Assembly: GCA_029844215.1 (NCBI GenBank) | Contig: CM056733.1 | Location: 54,511,142 to 54,575,141, forward strand | DNA: 64,000 nucleotides | Source: Przewalskia tangutica | Taxonomy: Eukaryota > Streptophyta > Magnoliopsida > Solanales > Solanaceae | Direction: 5' to 3' | In this document: in pieces, positions 10,320 through 21,794 of the stretch | Layout of the letters: the number at the start of each line of letters is the position of its first letter | Numbering within the stretch: the stretch's first letter is position 1 | Notes under the pieces: model-generated | Databases searched by the model: none | Seen by the model: the letters and a program-made list of their open reading frames with translations, nothing else | Told to the model about the DNA's origin: nothing | Program-made: the position numbers and the translations under genes

Positions 10320-11493
10320 ATGAAAAGAACAAAAAGTCTTTTCGGCAAGGGTACTTCTTCTAGTAGGGCGGGTAACAAGGGCAAGGGTACTTCTTCTAGT
10401 ATTCCTAGACAAGATGATTTTATAGATCCTGAACTGTTTCCTGAAATACCATATGATCTTGACACAAATGTTTATCCTCAAAATGAAGAAGATTTTAATT
10501 TAGATGACACTCTATATGATGATACACCTACTAATGAAAATGATGATACACCCACTAGTGAAATGCCTCCTATCCCCCCTAGTATGAGACGAGGTCCGAC
10601 AAAACGACCATTAAAATCAGTTGTATGGAAATATTTTGACAGGGACGTACCGAATCAAGTAGCTATATGTAAAACTTGTAAATCTGTTTATTCTTTTAAA
10701 ACTGGACAAGGTCATGGTGGGACGGGGGGTTTAGGAAGACACCTATTGCAAAAACACAAAGCCTTGCATGCCCAATACATTATTGAAAAATATGGTGAGC
10801 AGACGTCCTCTCAATCGGGACAAGGTTCACATCTGCCCTGCAAAGTCAGGGTCAAATTAACCCTATGACGGAGGGAGTTGTAGGCCCTACATACGATAAA
10901 CATAAAGATAGGGAAGCACTAGCAAAATTAGTTGTTGTGGAGGGTTTGGCTTTTTCATTTCCTGAATCGCCTGGTTTTATTCATTATAATAGAGATATGT
11001 ATAATCCTGCTTATAAATGTTTTCCTAGATCAACGGTTAAGAGAGACGTGTTTAAATTTTCACACGAATATCAACAATATTTGCGTTATTTATTATATCA
11101 TTTAAATTGCAAAGTCGCTCTAACTTCTGATATAGGTCGTAGTACTAACGACCATGATTATTTAACGGTAACATGTCATTGGATAGATTATAAATGGTCT
11201 ATGCAAAAACGTATTTTAGCATATAGATATATAGATAGTAGGCACACTAGTGAGTTTATTTCAGAAAATATTTATTCAGTCTGCGATTATTACGGAATAA
11301 CTGATAAAGTTATGAGTATTACATTAGATAATGCATCTTCTAACAATGCTGCTATTTATATTTTAAAAGAAGTTTTAACTCCGTCTTTTCCAAAATATTT
11401 TCATATCAAATGTGCGTGCCATATTTATAACTTAGTTGTAAAGGATGGTCTTTCACCTTTTCAAGATATTCTTGAAAAAATACAATTTGCTAT
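10320..11493 (+). pseudogene. hAT-A transposase, N-terminal half (BED finger and start of catalytic domain)
   Basis: Cut-and-paste transposase of the hAT superfamily, acting in the nucleus on the element ends. The ATG at 10320 follows an AT-rich leader. Residues 1-100 are acidic, low-complexity sequence. Residues 101-147 are a BED zinc finger (WKYF, Cys117, Cys120, His141, His146). A frame break near 10830-10864 interrupts the reading. The next stretch (10865 on) has the RNase H-like fold with SDIGRS (first catalytic Asp at 11129-11131), DHDYLTVTCHWID and LDNASSNNAA (second Asp at 11327-11329). The gene stops being readable at 11493, where the Athila-like array entered. It resumes at 60089. 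Confidence 0.93.
11489..11493. repeat. 5-bp target-site duplication of the Athila-like array, left
   Basis: GCTAT, repeated at 60084-60088. Removing the insert and one copy rejoins the hAT-A reading frame. Confidence 0.95.
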
Positions 11494-11699
11494 TGATCGG
11501 TGTATTTTATATACACTTTTTGAGTCGTTTTTAGTTAGTCTTTTGTCCCTTTTTGTACAAATATGTGTCGTATTAGGATATATTTTCTTTCTTTTGAGTC
11601 AAATTGGTTAAAATGACTCTTTGGCGGAAAAGGAGCGAAAAGAGGGCAAAAGTGGAGGTTCCAGAGCTTAAAATGCGAGAAAGTGGCGAACCAGGCACG

Positions 11700-11860
11700 G
11701 ACACGGGCCAGCGCCGCGGCGCCTCCAGCCAGCAGAACCAGGCGCCCCGACGCCCAACATTCAGAGGCGTGCAGAAGTTCCAGCGCCGCGGCGCCTCCAG
11801 ACAGCAGAGTGCAGCGCCGCGACGCCTTCAGACAACAGAGTGCAGGGCCGCGGCGCCGAC
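11700..11860. repeat. GC-rich palindromic minisatellite in Athila-like LTR 1 U3
   Basis: Repeated ccagcgccgcggcgcctcca and related GGCGCC/CGCCGCGGCG words, each self-complementary. The same block is at 18869-19025 in LTR 2 and, much altered, at 58998-59150 in LTR 3. Confidence 0.8.
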
Positions 11861-11932
11861 GCGGGAAAAATCAGGTTTTAGACGATTTTATGGGCCAGGC
11901 CTGAAGGAAAACCTTAAGGGCGGTTTGGAGGC

Positions 11933-11940
11933 TATAAAAA
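11933..11940 (+). promoter_or_regulatory. TATA box of Athila-like LTR 1
   Basis: TATAAAAA in ggaggctataaaaagagaac, conserved at 19098-19105 and 59225-59232 in the other LTRs. Confidence 0.75.
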
Positions 11941-12796
11941 GAGAACCCTAGGCAGTTTTAAAGAGTTCCCTTCTTGCCAATACACAACACATCTTGTAGA
12001 TCAAGATTGGAGACCATTCTGTTGTAATTTTCTTTCTTTCTTTTACTTTATTTCAGTTTTTATATTGGATATTGAATTAGTTCTTGTCATGTCTATGGCT
12101 AGGAACTAATTCTAATATAGGGCTTTCCATGTCAATTCACTTGAACCTTATTTTATGAATTAATGCATATTTATGGTTGTTCTTCTTATTGTTGAGATTT
12201 ATCCAATAGTTGTTTTGAATGCTTGGTAATTACTTGATCATTAATTATCATTATTTATATGATTTCTAATCAAACTTCGAAAGGAGGAGGTTGTGACTAT
12301 GTTGTAGTTGGGTAATCATAGGTCGAATTGGGGATGAAAATACCTCAATTACTTGTGTAGCGTTAAACATGGATTTTTGTTCTTAATCCTCCTATAGAGT
12401 CATCCTTATCACCGAAAGGTAGAAAGGAGCGCTACTGGGGTTGAGTGTTTATATAGCCTTAACGGGAGTATAAAACGGATTAGTAAACCTGTATCTCCAA
12501 AAGAAGAAGAACCATAACTTATTGCATTAATAAGTAATATAAGTGGATAGTTGAGGAGATTTGGAAGCCCTATTTCCATCATCACTGAAGTAAACACATA
12601 GTTAATTAGTCTTTATAATTGTTAGTTATAATCAACAAACTCAAATATCGGTCACCAAATAGATAACAAAGAATAGAAGTTGGTACTTGAACACTAATCC
12701 CTGAGGACGTTAACTCGGTCTTCAAAGACTATACTACTTGACTCGACAACGTGCACTTGCGTTAAAGTGTGTGCATTAAATCGCGCATCAAGTTTT

Positions 12797-12814
12797 TGGC
12801 GCCGTTGCCGGGGA
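12797..12814 (+). other. Primer binding site (tRNA-Asp)
   Basis: TGGCGCCGTTGCCGGGGA, six bases after the LTR. This is the tRNA-Asp 3'-end complement used by Athila/Tat gypsy elements. An identical site is at 19950-19967. Confidence 0.92.
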
Positions 12815-12978
12815 TTGACGTAGTTCAATATCAATTTTATCTATTCTTAATTTCTAATTTGGTTTTTATTTTTCTTATTTTTATTTATTGTTTACGTTTT
12901 TTTTTAATTTTTATTTTAGTGAGAACCAGTTGCCGTGATCCGTTTGTCTGTTTTTGATCTGTTTCAGGAACTCAGTTT

Positions 12979-14494
12979 ATGCGAAGAAGGAGAGGAGCAG
13001 ACACTCTTGTTCCCTTCAATCCAGAGATTGAGAAAACCTGTAAACAGAACAGAAGGAACCAACGGATTTCAGCTGTAAAAGAGATAGAAGGCGCACAAAA
13101 CAATAACGATTTGAATGAGGGGTTAGGCGATCATCAGCCTAATCAAAGAATGCCTCGGAGAATACCTATGGATGTCGAGGAGAGAGTTCAAGTCCAGGCA
13201 GAAAGAAGCTTGGGAGACTACGTGCTGCCGAGGGTGAACGGAGCACAGACATGTATTAGGCTCCCAGCAATAGGAGCAAATAACTTTGAGATCAAACCGG
13301 CGATTCTAAGTATGGTGCAGAACACGGTGCAGTTTGGAGGACTGCCGTCGGAGGATCCTCATATGCACATAGCTAATTTCTTGGAGCTGTGTGCAACATT
13401 CAGATATAACGGCGTTACTGATGACGCCGTCAGATTGAGGCTCTTTCCCTTCTCACTCAGGGATAGAGCAAAAGTATGGTTAAATTCCTTACCAGCTGAT
13501 TCGATTTTTACATGGCAAGAGCTGACACAGAAATTTTTGGCAAAATTCTTCCCACCATGCAAAACAGCTAAGTTGAGAGGGGAGCTGAATAATTTCTACC
13601 AAGCCGATGGGGAGTCATTATACGAAGCTTGGGAGAGGTTCAAGGACTTGCAGAGGAAGTGTCCACACCACAGTATTGAGTTGTGGAACTTGGTCCACAT
13701 CTTCTATAATGGGCTGAGCGCAACAACCAGAACAATTATCGATGCAGAGCAGGTGGGACCTTTATGAGGAAAACAACCCATGAAGCTCACGACTTATTAG
13801 AAGACATGTCCATCAATAACCATGTCACAGAAGATAGACGAATGAGTGGAAGGAGAACAGTGGAAGTTCACGAGATAGATGCCATGACTGCCCTGAATGC
13901 CCAAGTTGCCCTTTTAACCAAACAGCTGCAGCAACATACAGTATCCGTAAATACAGTGCAGATGCCAAAGAGTTGTGAAATGTGTGGTGGTCCACATACA
14001 TTCGATAGATGTCCTTCAGCTGATCCTAATAATATGCCAATCGAGCAAGCAGAGTGCCAAGCTGTGGGTAACTATCAGAGGCCCCAGAACAACCCATACT
14101 CCTACACATACAATCCAGGGTGGAGGAATCACCTAAATTTTTTATAGAGAGGAGAGCAGGGGCAACAGAATCAGTTCAGAGGCCAATATCAGAACCAACA
14201 ACAATTCACTCAGGCCTCACCTTCTCAACAATTCAGTGGCCCTGCCCAACCAGAAAAGCCAGACGAGCTGAGAGCAGCTTTGTTGACACTCACCAACTCT
14301 CAAACCCAGTTCATGGCAGAAACTAGATCTTCGCTCAGGAACTTGGAAACACAAGTGGGTCAACTAGCAAAGCTGTCGAACAACAGGCCATATGATACAC
14401 TGCCAAACAACACAGAGATGAATCCGAGAGAACAATGCCAGGCAGTACATCTGAGAAGTGGTAGCGATTGGAGCGATTCACCTCAAATTAGTTG
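12979..14494 (+). pseudogene. gag: Athila-like gag, internal copy A
   Basis: Structural Gag of the Athila type, the retrotrans_gag capsid fold. The ATG at 12979 opens a clean frame to 13767 with MHIANFLELCATFRYNGV, FPFSLRDRAKVWLNSLP and the FYNGLS string typical of the family. One base is missing in a CAG run near 13746 (copy B has gcagcagcag), which shifts the frame. It reopens at 13764 with a coiled segment and a CCHC-like knuckle CEMCGGPHTFDRC (13974-14012; spacing CX2CX3HX4C). A stop (TAG where copy B has TGG) ends this frame near 14145. The Gln/Asn-rich tail continues with further breaks to about 14490. Confidence 0.92.
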
Positions 14495-14586
14495 AACAAA
14501 GGCGAAATAGAAAGAGAAGGTGGTTGAAGCTCGTCCGATGGTAGAAAACTCCGGAGGAGTATACGAGAAGATCCTGCTCCACGAGA

Positions 14587-15453
14587 TTGCAGAGGAAGGC
14601 AGTTGATAAACAATTCTCCAAATTTTTGGAGACGTTCAGAAAGCTACATATCAACATACCCTTCATAGAGGCGCTGGAGCAAATGCCCTCTTATTTCAAA
14701 TTCATGAAGCAGATTTTGGGGAAGAAGAAGAAACTAGCAGAGTATGAGATGGTAGCACTGACTGAGGAGTGCAGTTCTATCCTGCAGAAGAAGTTACCCC
14801 CTAAATTAAAAGACCCAGGGAGCTTAACATTGCCTTGCATAGTTGGCAAGGTGACATGCAACAGGGCCCTTTGTGATTTAGGGGCAAGTATAAATTTGAT
14901 GCCTTTGTCAGTATTTAAACGGTTGGAGTTAGGAGAGGCAAAACCAACCACGGTGAGCCTGCAACTAACCGATAGAACAGTAGTGCACCCAAGGGGGAAG
15001 ATTGAGGATGTGCTTGTTAAAGTAGGAAAATTCTTTTTTCCTGCGGACTTCCTTATTCTCGACATGGAGGAGGATGCAGAGATCCCCATCATATTGGGGA
15101 GACCGTTCTTGGCGACAGGGAGAGCCCTGATTGATGTAGCAAAGGGTGAACTGATGCTAAGGGTGGAGAGCGAAGAAATGGTGTTTAAAGTATTTAAACA
15201 TGTTATTGAGCCACCGGTCATGAGCAGGTGCTTTGCAATCAGCACCATCAGAACCCCCTGTGAGCCAGTACAAGCCAAAACGAGGGAGACAGGCCTACCA
15301 AAACAAGTACATGATGTTGAATCTCCGCCAAAGCAGGTATGTGCCACTGAACCTTCGCTTGAAAATAACTATAAAAAGAAGAATCGAAGAAGAAAAAGGC
15401 GAATGTTAAAAAAATGGATTGGTTGTGGGGTTAATCTACCCCACACCTCTTGA
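14587..15453 (+). CDS. Athila-like aspartic protease domain, internal copy A
   Basis: Retropepsin-like protease that would cut the Gag polyprotein. An open frame of 288 residues. Residues 1-90 are the basic Gag-protease linker. The active site DLGASINLMP has its Asp at 14875-14877. The flap region follows with KPTTVSLQL. The second conserved strand IILGRPFLATGRALIDV sits at about residues 176-192. A basic tail (KKKNRRRKRRMLKKW) ends at the TGA. In full Athila elements RT follows directly; here coding stops and an untranslated stretch follows. It may be translated as the end of a gag-protease polyprotein, so the true start is upstream. The first residue of this frame is arbitrary. Confidence 0.88.
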   Translation: MQRKAVDKQFSKFLETFRKLHINIPFIEALEQMPSYFKFMKQILGKKKKLAEYEMVALTEECSSILQKKLPPKLKDPGSLTLPCIVGKVTCNRALCDLGASINLMPLSVFKRLELGEAKPTTVSLQLTDRTVVHPRGKIEDVLVKVGKFFFPADFLILDMEEDAEIPIILGRPFLATGRALIDVAKGELMLRVESEEMVFKVFKHVIEPPVMSRCFAISTIRTPCEPVQAKTRETGLPKQVHDVESPPKQVCATEPSLENNYKKKNRRRKRRMLKKWIGCGVNLPHTS

Positions 15454-16325
15454 GTTAAGGAAGTTGCGTCCGGCTAAAAGACGTTAAAGACAACGCTACT
15501 CGGGAGGCAACCCAAAGTATTTTAAATTATTTATTGTAATGTAGTTAGTTTTACTAAGAACAGTCTCACGGAGGTAGTGTTTGTGTTATTTTGACAGTGC
15601 GGGGCCAAGAAATTGAGGCGAAAAAATCAAACAACAAAGGATTCCAAGAATCGGGTTAGCCATGGCGCGCCAGAGCGCGCTAAAAGAGCGTAAAAGGCGC
15701 TGAAGTTTGCGGCGCCAGAGCAGGGCGCGCCAAAAATCCAGAAAAATTGCCAAGTCTAGCGTCGCGCGCCAGAGCAGGCCGCGCAGAAATTCCCGGCGAT
15801 AAATTGGGCGCCGCGACGCCGAGTGGGCGCCGAGGCGGAAACCCAGAAAATAAAAGACGCCCCAATCCGATTTTTCCCCAAATTCCAAATAGAAACCTAA
15901 CCCTTCTTCTCCACAAAACCCACAAAAATCCACACTTTACCTAAAAATCTTCCATAAACCAAACCCAAATACAACCAAAGCTCTTAAATTCCTTAAACCT
16001 TTAACCATCTCAATCAACAAAACTTCATCCCATTGCCTCAAATCACCATTAGAAGCAAGAAAACCTTGAAGAACACCGTTAAAAGGTAATCTTTATCTTT
16101 TCTTGAAAGCATTACTGTAGTCAGAGGAGGTAGTAGTTTGGAGGAGTGTTGTATTGTTGAAGTTGTTGGGGTGTTAAAAATTGGTTGTGAAATTTTGAGG
16201 AAGAGTATACAAGGAGGGTGTGGGTGTTGTGTAGAAGCTTCTTAAGTGAAGTTTGGGGGTGATAGGTGTTGTAGCTGCTAGTGTTGGACAACTTTTGTGA
16301 TACTAAGGAAACACTACATCTAACC
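15454..16325 (+). other. Non-coding spacer between protease and third ORF, copy A
   Basis: No coding signal. 15655-15845 is very GC-rich with GCGCGCC and GGCGCC palindromes, resembling the U3 cluster in the LTR. 15890-16110 is a pyrimidine/A-rich leader-like stretch. RT, RNase H and integrase would normally occupy this interval and nothing of them remains. Confidence 0.75.
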
Positions 16326-17478
16326 ATATCTGCCAAAAAGAGAAGAGCCTCCACATCTACCTCAGCCCCTCAATATGATGATACTAGGTTCATTAGCCAA
16401 CAAGCTCATGAAAGATACAAAAATCTTAGTACTAGGCCCTTAATCCCTGAAAGAGGAATGTATTATCAAAGAGATTCACTTGGGGAGGAGGATGTCTATG
16501 AGCCCATTCAGGCGATGATTGAGATGATGGGGTGGAAAAGATTTGTAAACCCGGGAAAGATAGCACCAATGAACACAGTGATGGTGCGTGAATTTTATGC
16601 TAATCTTCCGGAGAAGGTGGACAATGGATGCTTTGTGAGGGGAAAATATGTGCCTGTGACGCCAGAAGAGGTCAATGCGATATTAGAAACAGTTGATGTT
16701 GAGGAAAGAGGTGTTGACCGAAGCTACTTCAGAACATGGTCTAGAAGCACCAACAACATCGATTGGAATACCGTCGCAGGCACAGTGAGCTACCCTGGGG
16801 CTGCATTCGATATTGCCAGAAATGGTTCAAGAGGACTGAGCAGGTGTCAGTTCAACAAAGAAGCGAGGTTGGTGTATTTCGTCGATGCCTGATTCCATCA
16901 ACGCACTTTACCAGAGTGCCAGAAGACAGGATCAAATTGATATATGTAATCATGTCGGGGAAGACGATTGATGTGGGAAAAGAGATAGTGCAAAGTATTG
17001 AAGAGACCAGAAGGTTAGTAACAACAGGTGGGTTGGGACATGACTCACTTATTACAAGTTTATGCGCCATAAATGGGGTCCCAACCCTACCCACTGATAC
17101 TCGTGAGAGAAACCAACTGCCTGTGTCATATGGGATAGTGCAATCCTTCCCAGACCCAAGTCCCCAAAGAAGAAGAAGAAGAGCACCGACCACCAAGAAG
17201 AATAGCGAGAGGTCGCCATGGGCGAATGAGCACAAACAGAGGCTCACTATGAGGCAGGGAGCAACCACCAGCCACCCACAGAATCAGAACCTTCAATGCC
17301 TATGATGGAGCAGTTGCTCCAGAACCAGAGAAGGATGATGCAAAATTTCGACACGGTGATACAAGGACAGCAAGAATTGAGGCAGGGGCAACAACAGTTG
17401 AACCAGCGATTTGACGAGATGAGTTCCTTGTTCAACCAGTGGTCAATGCACTATCCACCGCCACCGCCACCATTTTAA
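16326..17478 (+). pseudogene. Third ORF of Athila-like copy A: plant transposon-protein-like domain
   Basis: Function unknown. It resembles the widespread 'putative plant transposon protein' domain (Pfam Transposase_32 type): RPLIPERG, then the WKRFVNPGKIAPMNTVMVRE region, then EFYANLPEKV and VRGKYVPVTPEEVN. The N-terminus is a Lys/Arg/Ser tail. The C-terminus has a Gln-rich coiled segment (LRQGQQQLNQRFDEM) and a PPPPPP-F ending at the TAA, 17476-17478. The start codon is ATA at 16326 where copy B has ATG. Frames break near 16865 and between 17165 and 17296. Copy B at 56440 is the better guide. Confidence 0.75.
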
Positions 17479-18656
17479 AACCAAGTTTGTAAGTGTCTTG
17501 TTTCTTTTATTGTCTTTGAGTCTTGCACACATTGGGGACAATGTGTGATTTACGTTTGGGGGGGTGTCTTATTTGTGTCTTATTGTTATAGTATGTTTGA
17601 GTCTTTTTGAGTGTTTTGTGTATTTTTGAGTCATAATTTTTTTCTTTTTGAGTCATAATTGTCTGTCAAAGATCATGCATGCTGTAGTTACTAGAAACAC
17701 CTAGTGAAGTAAGGTGGAATAATGTAATGGAATTAGAAGCAACTATCTAAACACTTAGGTTAGATATGCCAAAAACTCATAAAATCTGTCTAATTGGGGT
17801 TTCTTGCTTGAATTGTGCATGCTAAATGATTAAAACCTATGTGTTATGATTGCTTGCTATTTGAGGAGAAATAGTTAGGATGTGCATGTTAGGGAGATGA
17901 CTCAGGCGTTTCTTTGTTAGCCAATTCTTACCACTCTTTTCTATCCCTGACATTAAAAATATCCCTAGTCAGCCCCGTTGAGCCTAAAAATGAAACTTTT
18001 TCTTTGACACCCTATATTTCCATACTTGTGCCATAAGTAAAAATGTGAAATAGTTGGAATATGATGTGTTAAAAAAGAGACAAAAAGAGCAAACAAGTTT
18101 GATGCACCCCAATAAAAAAGTAATAAGAAATAGGCAAAAGCCTAAGTTTGGGGGTGCTTGTTATTATGATACACTTCACGCTCTCAAAACAAAAGAGGGG
18201 AAATATAGATATGAAGTGAAGGAAAGAATCAAAAGAAAAGGGAAACATTGAAAAGCTAAAGAGCTTATGGTACACGAAATGAGCCTAAATGCCTATTTTT
18301 ACCTACCCATGCCTAAGCCTACATTACAACACTGAAAAGTCCTGAAGATCTCTTAGATACATATCCATGATTAGTGGAGAATAGCAAGTAAAAATGTCAT
18401 AGGATTTTTGAAATTAACATGCATGATTCAGTATTTTGACTTCAATTAAGTATGATAAAAATGAGTTTGCGAAATATCTAGCTTAATGTGTTTAGAGTGC
18501 TAAAATTTCATGCTATATGTTCCTGCATATTATTCTGCTAATATTCATGTTTTTCTAAGTAACACCAATGCAGCAAAGTGATCAATGTCATTGAGTCTTT
18601 ATTTCTTTCTTTTTATCTTTGATCGAGGGCGAGCAAATGTTAAGTTTGGGGGTATT
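17479..18656 (+). other. 3' untranslated region of Athila-like copy A, with polypurine tract
   Basis: AT-rich and without coding signal. Contains repeated TTTTTGAGTC words (17580-17660) and three GTTTGGGGG tracts (17549, 18144, 18643). The last, ttaagtttgggggta at 18640-18654, abuts LTR 2 and is the polypurine tract. Confidence 0.8.
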
Positions 18657-19943
18657 TGATCGGTGTATTTTATATACACTTTTTGAGTCATTTTTAGTTA
18701 GTCTTTTGTCCCTTTTTGTACAAATACGTGTCGTATTAGGATAAATTTTCTTTCTTTTGAGTCAAATTGGTTAAAATGGCTCTTTGGCGGAAAAGGAGCG
18801 AAAAGAGGGCAAAAGTGGAGGTTCCAGAGCTTAAAATGCGAGAAAGTGGCGAACCAGGCACGGACACGGGCCAGCGCCGCGGCGCCTCCAGCCAGCAGAA
18901 CCAGGCGCCCCGGCGCCCAACATTCAGAGGCGTGCAGAAGTTCCAGCGCCGCGGCGCCTCCAGACAGCAGAGTGCAGCGCCGCGGCGCCTAATCTCCAGA
19001 ACAGCGCAGAACTTCCGGCGCCGACGCGGGAAAAATCAGGTTTTAGACGATTTTATGGGCCAGGCCTGAAGGAAAACCTTAAGGGCGGTTTGGAGGCTAT
19101 AAAAAGAGAACCCTAGACAGTTTTAAAGAGTTCCCTTCTTGCCAATACACAACACATCTTGGAGTTCAAGATTGGAGACCATTCTGTTGTATTTTTCTTT
19201 CTTTCTTTTACTTTATTTCAGTTTTTATGTTGGATATTGAATTAGTTCTTGTCATGTCTATGGTTAGGATCTAATTGTAATATAAGACTTTCCATGTCAA
19301 TTCACTTGAACCTTATTTTAGAAATTAATGCATGTTTATGGTTGTTCTTATTATTATTGAGATTTATCCAATAGTTGTTTTGAATGCTTGGTAATTACTT
19401 GATCATTAATTATCATTATTTATATGATTTCTAATCAAACTTCGAAAGGAGGAGGTTGTGACTATGCTGTAGTTGGGTAATTATAGGTCGAATTGGGGAT
19501 GAAAATACCTCAATTACTTGTGTAGCGTTAAACATGGATTTTTGTTCTTAATCCTCCTATAGAGTCATCCTTATCACCGAAAGGTAGAAAGGAGCGCTAC
19601 TGGGGTTAAGTGTTTATATAGCCTTAACGGGAGTATAAATCGGATTAGTAAACCTGCTATCTCCAAAAGAAGAAGAACCATAATTTATTGCATTAATAAG
19701 TAATATAAGTGGATAGTTGAAGATATTTGGAAGCCCTATTTCCATCATCACTGAAGTAAACACATAGTTAATTAGTCTTTATAATCAACAAACTCAAATA
19801 TCGGTCACCAAATAGATAACAAAGAATAAAAGTTGGTACTTGAACACTAATCCCTGAGGACGATAACTCGGTCTTCAAAGACTATATTACTTGACTCGAC
19901 AACGTGCACTTGCGCTAAAGTGTGTTCATTAAATCGCGCATCA
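18657..19943 (+). repeat. Athila-like LTR 2, shared between the two units (1287 bp)
   Basis: TG...CA ends. It serves as 3' LTR of copy A and 5' LTR of copy B. No target duplication lies at either side, which fits unequal recombination between LTRs. TATA box at 19098-19105. Confidence 0.95.
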
Positions 19944-19949
19944 AGTTTT

Positions 19950-19967
19950 TGGCGCCGTTGCCGGGGA
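19950..19967 (+). other. Primer binding site (tRNA-Asp), copy B
   Basis: Identical to 12797-12814. Confidence 0.92.
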
Positions 19968-20132
19968 TTGACGTAGTTCAATATCAATTTTATCTATTCT
20001 TAATTTCTAATTTGGTTTTTATTTTTCTTATTTTTATTTATTGTTTACGTTTGTTTTTTAATTTTTATTTTAGTGAGAACCAGTTGCCGTGATCCGTTTG
20101 TCTGTTTTTGATCTGTTTCAGGAACTCAGTTT

Positions 20133-21008
20133 ATGCGAAGGAGGAGAGGAGCAGACACTCTTGTTCCCTTCAATCCAGAGATTGAGAAAACCTGTAAACA
20201 GAACAGAAGGAACCAACGGATTTCAGCTGTAAAAGAGATGGAAGGCGCACAAAATAATAACGATATGAATGAGGGGTTAGGCGATCATTAGCCTAATCAA
20301 AGAATGCCTCGGAGAATACATATGGATGTCGAGGAGAGAGTTCAAGTCCAGGCAGAAAGAAGCTTGGGAAACTACGTGCTGCCGAGGGTGAACGGAGCAC
20401 ATACATGTATTAGGCTCCCAGCAATAGGAGCAATTAACTTTGAGATCAAACCGACGATTCTAAGTATGGTGCGAGACAGTGCGGTTTGGAGGATCGCCGG
20501 AGGATCCTCATATGCACATAGCTAATTTCTTGGAGCTGTGTGCAACATTCAGATATAACGGCGTTACTGATGACGCCGTCAGATTGAGGCTCTTTCCCTT
20601 CTCACTCAGGGACAGAGCAAAAGTATGGTTAAATTCCTTACCAGCTGATTCGATTTTTACATGGCAAGAGTTGGCACCGAAATTTTTGACAAAATTCTTC
20701 CCACCATGCAAAACAGCTAAGTTGAGAGGGGAGCTGAATAATTTCTACCAAGCCGATGGGGAGTCATTATACGAAGCTTGGGAGAGGTTCAAGGACTTGC
20801 AGAGGAAGTGTCCACACCACAGTATTGAGTTGTGGAACTTGGTCCACATCTTCTATAATGGGCTGAGCGGAACAACCAGAACAATTATCGATGCAGCAGC
20901 AGGTGGGACCTTTATGAGGAAAACAGCACATGAAGCTCACGACTTATTAGAAGACATGACCACCAATAACCATGTAACAGAAGATAGACAAATGAGTGGA
21001 AGGAGAAC
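20133..21008 (+). pseudogene. gag: Athila-like gag, internal copy B, first part
   Basis: Same capsid region as copy A, starting with ATG at 20133. A TAG at about 20289-20291 replaces the CAG of copy A (GDH-stop). The frame is readable again from 20304 and, after a shift near 20480, from 20479 to 20990. It includes MHIANFLELCATFRYNGV and the intact gcagcagcag run that copy A lacks. It ends at 21008, where the gag-only array entered, and continues at 54045. Confidence 0.9.
21004..21008. repeat. 5-bp target-site duplication of the gag-only array, left
   Basis: AGAAC, repeated at 54040-54044. Uninterrupted copy A reads ggagaacagtgg at the same place. Confidence 0.95.
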
Positions 21009-21794
21009 TGTCACGAACCGACCTCGGGACCGTGACTGGTGCCTTACCCCGGGCACCCTAGTGATACAATCATCAGAGAAAATCAGCAGAAATAAAAACT
21101 TAAGCATGAAACAAGACATAAAATAAGCAATAGGCTAACCAAAACGGTTACCTTCCTGTATATAAATCAATATCGAACAGTTAAATCCCTTACAAACCCT
21201 GCCCACAACAGTACTACAAACCTCTACGAATTTTATAACAACTATGACGGGACAGGGCCCCGCCATACCCCTGAATGTACAAGAACCTACAATCTCAGGG
21301 AATCATACAATAAGATAAGCCTCCGGAGAAACGGAGCTTCCCAACACGTGAATCGTGATCCATGGCGAGATCAACAATCGTGTACTCTACCGCGGCATGA
21401 ACGCACTTCTAAGAGGTCGATAACAGTACCAAGTATGTGAAATCAAAATATCAGAAATGAAATCATAATAGTCTATATAAAGCAGGAGACATGTATGATA
21501 ACCAAACTACAGTACATAACATATAAGCGGTCATGTCAAGTCTGGGACTCACGCCCTCAAAGTCATCACTCATGCCCGTGGAATTCCTTCCTCACTGCCG
21601 GCAGTCTATGACATAAATCATAATCATGTGACGCGTCCGTGGCATCCTACCTCACTGTCGGCGTACACATATACAATACATATATATATCTCCTGCCCGT
21701 GGAATCCTCCGTCACACGCGTAGTAGGTGTAACATATAACCATGTGACCCGCCAGTGGCATCCTACCTCACTGTCGGCGTACACATATACAATA

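Larger units (their letters stand above)
11494..12790 (+). repeat. Athila-like LTR 1 (1297 bp)
   Basis: TG...CA ends. U3 carries a GC-rich GGCGCC palindrome cluster (11703-11860) just before the TATA box at 11933-11940. The open frame across 11604-11951 lies upstream of the promoter and is not considered a gene. Confidence 0.95.

Noticed and set aside
11604..11951. Open frame inside Athila-like LTR 1 (and equivalents at 18767-19069 and 58896-59099)
   Set aside because: It lies upstream of the TATA box, consists largely of GC-rich palindromic repeats, differs in frame among LTRs, and resembles no known protein.
14691..15347. 218-codon minus-strand frame opposite the protease (also 54982-55527)
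   Set aside because: Shadow of the protease frame, which carries the DLGA and ILGRPFL motifs on the + strand.
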